Position numbers and translations under genes: made by a program. From positions 1 through 7,694 of the forward strand of contig JAHHUD010000068.1 in assembly GCA_020024185.1 (NCBI GenBank): a DNA stretch of 7,694 nucleotides, read 5' to 3'. This document shows positions 5,792 through 7,694 of this stretch, in pieces (position 1 is the stretch's first letter; each line of letters begins with the position of its first letter). The notes below the pieces were generated by a model, which ran no database searches, was not told where the DNA came from, and saw only the letters and a list, made by a program, of their open reading frames with translations. The stretch is from Oscillospiraceae bacterium. Its GTDB lineage: Bacteria > Bacillota > Clostridia > Oscillospirales > Ruminococcaceae.

Positions 5792-7615
5792 TTAATATTT
5801 GTTATTGTAGCTACTATAATTACTGCTATAATTACTGTAACTTCTATAATCATTATTTTCATCTGAATCTATATCTCTATCTTCAGCTGAATTATCTATA
5901 TATTTATAGCTATCAGTAGTTTCTTTTAATTTGAATTTCTCAACAAGAGTCTTCAACATATGAGATTGTCCTGCCAATTCTTCACTAGCTGCTGCTGATT
6001 CTTCTGCAGTTGCACTATTTGTTTGAACAACAGCTGAAATTTGGTCAATACCTGTGGTTATTTGAGCAACAGCATTTGACTGTTCTTCAGAAGCTTTTGC
6101 AATTTCTTGAATAATTTCTTCTGCAACTTTTGCTTTTTCAACAACTGATTTGAGTGAATTTGCAGTTTGTTCAGTCATTATTGTGCCATTTTCAATAGCA
6201 TTAATTGTATTTTCAATAAGTATTGTTGTATTTTTTGCAGCATCTGCTGATTTAGCAGCTAAGTTACGAACTTCATCTGCAACAACTGCAAATCCTTTAC
6301 CTGCTGAACCAGCTCTTGCTGCTTCAACTGCAGCATTTAATGCCAAGATATTTGTTTGGAAGGCAATATCGTCAATAGTTTTAATGATTTTACTTATTTC
6401 ATTAGAAGTATTGCTAATCTCTTGCATTGCTTTCATAAGCTCTTGCATACTAGCATCGCTTTCCAAAACACCTTGTCCTGCTTCATTTGACATTTGTCTT
6501 GCTTTAATAGCATTTTCTGCGTTATGTTTTATATGGTCTGCAACTTCATTAATTGTTGCTGAAAGTTCCTCAACTGATGCAGCTTGTTCTGTTGAACCCT
6601 GTGATAATGCTTGTGCACCACTTGAAACCTGGTCGCTTCCCATATTAACTTGGTCAGCAGCTATATTGATTTCAGCAAGTGTATTACTCATATTTAAATT
6701 ACTTTTACGTACAGAAGACAAAATTTCTGCAAATGCACCAACGTACATTTTTTCATTTTGAGTGTCAGCTCTAAAATTACCGTTGCTCATTTCACCAAGC
6801 ATATATGATGTGTCTGTAATCATCTCTTTCAATGAGTTTGACATATGCATAAAGCCTTTGCCTAATTGACCTATTTCATCTTCTCTATCTGTCTGTATTT
6901 CAAAATCCAAATTACCAACTTCGATTTTCTGTGCTGCATCAATAATTTCTTCTATTGGACGAGAAAGACCTACAGCAAAGAAAATACCTATTGTTATTGC
7001 AGCTATAACAGAAATAGCTATAATTGCATACAAGATAATATTTGTTTTATTTGATTCCGTGTGAAAAGCTTTAATGCTATTATTTGCATTTTCTGTTTTA
7101 AGATTAATAAGGTCTAGATAAACTGAATTAATTTTAGCAAAGTCTGGGTCAAGTTCATTTTTTATATATGATAAAAGCTGATTTTTTCCTTCTTCATCTA
7201 CCACATTCATTGCCATATTAGCAAACTGGTCTATTTTTATAATTAGTGCTGCACTTTGTTTTGTTATTTCGTCTGATATTGCTTTTTCTTCTTCTGTAAG
7301 TGAAGTTTCAACAATATTATTTTCAAACTTTTTATATTCTTCTTTTTGTTTCTCATACGTTGCTTTGAATGTTTCAATCGGAGTATTATAGACAACCATA
7401 TCTTGCATTCCATTTCTAGTTGCTGATATAACAACCATTGCATTTCCAGCATCTCCCTGAGCTGTTCCATAGTATTTAAGGTCTGAGTCATATTGTTTTT
7501 TAATAGTACCTATATACGACATTGCCAAAAGACCACTGATACTGGAAATTACAGTAACAATAATAGTAACTAAAACTACTTTTTTCTTTAATTTTAAATT
7601 GTCAAATTTAATCAT
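5792..7615 (-). CDS. Methyl-accepting chemotaxis protein (transmembrane receptor)
   Basis: This is a complete 607-residue chemoreceptor of the inner membrane. A short basic N-terminus precedes membrane segment 1 (about 13-35). An external region of about 155 residues (36-192) looks all-helical, like the four-helix-bundle sensor domains. Membrane segment 2 (about 192-215) leads to a HAMP domain (216-268, with SRPIEEI and DEIGQLG). A second HAMP-like stretch covers about 272-312 (LGEMSNGNFRADTQ, YVGAFAEIL). The long cytoplasmic coiled coil (about 320-565) folds back at the conserved tip around 415-450 (IAFQTNILALNAAVEAARAG, GKGFAVVADEVR), which binds CheA and CheW. Glu/Gln/Ala-rich segments near 341-356 and 536-549 resemble methylation regions for CheR and CheB. 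The last 40 residues are an acidic then tyrosine-rich tail. The ligand cannot be told. The ATG at 7615 has only a weak AGAGAG upstream, but the basic start and membrane segment fit it. Confidence 0.96.
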   Translation of the reverse strand: MIKFDNLKLKKKVVLVTIIVTVISSISGLLAMSYIGTIKKQYDSDLKYYGTAQGDAGNAMVVISATRNGMQDMVVYNTPIETFKATYEKQKEEYKKFENNIVETSLTEEEKAISDEITKQSAALIIKIDQFANMAMNVVDEEGKNQLLSYIKNELDPDFAKINSVYLDLINLKTENANNSIKAFHTESNKTNIILYAIIAISVIAAITIGIFFAVGLSRPIEEIIDAAQKIEVGNLDFEIQTDREDEIGQLGKGFMHMSNSLKEMITDTSYMLGEMSNGNFRADTQNEKMYVGAFAEILSSVRKSNLNMSNTLAEINIAADQVNMGSDQVSSGAQALSQGSTEQAASVEELSATINEVADHIKHNAENAIKARQMSNEAGQGVLESDASMQELMKAMQEISNTSNEISKIIKTIDDIAFQTNILALNAAVEAARAGSAGKGFAVVADEVRNLAAKSADAAKNTTILIENTINAIENGTIMTEQTANSLKSVVEKAKVAEEIIQEIAKASEEQSNAVAQITTGIDQISAVVQTNSATAEESAAASEELAGQSHMLKTLVEKFKLKETTDSYKYIDNSAEDRDIDSDENNDYRSYSNYSSNYSSYNNKY

Positions 7616-7641
7616 TATTCTGTTCTCTCTTTCTTAATTTT

Positions 7642-7647
7642 ATTATA
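7642..7647 (-). promoter_or_regulatory. Candidate -10 box upstream of the receptor gene
   Basis: The minus strand reads TATAAT, placing a transcript start near 7635 and a leader of about 20 bases, enough to include the weak AGAGAG ribosome site at 7625-7630. The -35 position at 17-base spacing (7665-7670) reads AAATTT, a poor match, and the better-looking TTGATT further upstream is 26 bases away. It is a weak call in AT-rich DNA. Confidence 0.3.
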
Positions 7648-7648
7648 T

Positions 7649-7672
7649 TAAAATTTCACTTTTGAAATTTTA
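7649..7672. repeat. Perfect inverted repeat upstream of the receptor gene
   Basis: TAAAATTTC (7649-7657) and GAAATTTTA (7664-7672) are perfect 9-bp arms around a 6-base centre. The repeat sits immediately upstream of the candidate -10 box, where a regulator could block or help RNA polymerase. It could also be a hairpin at the end of an upstream gene whose body lies outside the window, although no clear T-tract follows on either strand. Confidence 0.5.
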
Positions 7673-7694
7673 TAATCAAAATATTTAATTATTA

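Noticed and set aside
6150..6761. A 203-codon open frame on the plus strand inside the receptor gene
   Set aside because: It is the antisense of the conserved MCP signalling domain; the Ala/Ser/Ile-rich product is a typical mirror of the coiled-coil codons.
1..7694. CRISPR arrays, transposons, tRNA or rRNA genes, phage or defence genes
   Set aside because: No regularly spaced repeats, transposase-like frames, cloverleaf-like segments or related proteins were seen; every sizeable real frame is explained by chemotaxis or DUF6470 genes.

Overview
The window reads as chromosomal DNA of a low-GC, motile, anaerobic Firmicute, most likely a clostridial species and possibly Lachnospiraceae. This rests on the strongly AT-rich spacers, strong AGGAG-type ribosome binding sites, the CheA/CheR/CheB sequence style, and a DUF6470 (YviE-like) protein that belongs to Gram-positive flagellar gene sets. 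The lineage is an inference from protein style; no rRNA or other marker is present.

All six genes lie on the minus strand, so they are transcribed from high to low coordinates. First comes a complete membrane chemoreceptor (MCP, 5792-7615) behind a short AT-rich leader that contains a perfect inverted repeat. A 317-bp AT-only-looking spacer (5475-5791) follows, with no gene, a perfect hairpin just after the receptor stop, and two abutting palindromes at a possible promoter. Then comes a tightly packed block: cheA (3351-5474), cheW (2867-3334), cheR (2032-2874) and cheB (973-2013), with spacings of 16 bp, an 8-bp overlap and 18 bp. A DUF6470 protein (298-906) follows 66 bp later. A long AT-rich hairpin with a T-rich tail (210-268) probably ends the unit. 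Positions 1-209 hold no gene.

Together the genes form most of one chemosensory pathway. The receptor controls the kinase CheA through the coupling protein CheW, and CheR and CheB add and remove methyl groups on receptor glutamates for adaptation. The response regulator CheY and the Bacillus/Clostridium adaptation proteins CheC, CheD and CheV are not in the window and must be encoded elsewhere if present. The DUF6470 gene ties the cluster to flagellar motility.

I found no previously undescribed system. The region is an ordinary chemotaxis cluster. Its modest points of interest are the position of the DUF6470 gene, a shortened receiver-domain loop and altered motifs in CheB, an altered GHSE motif in CheR, a tyrosine-rich receptor tail, and several perfect inverted repeats in the spacers.
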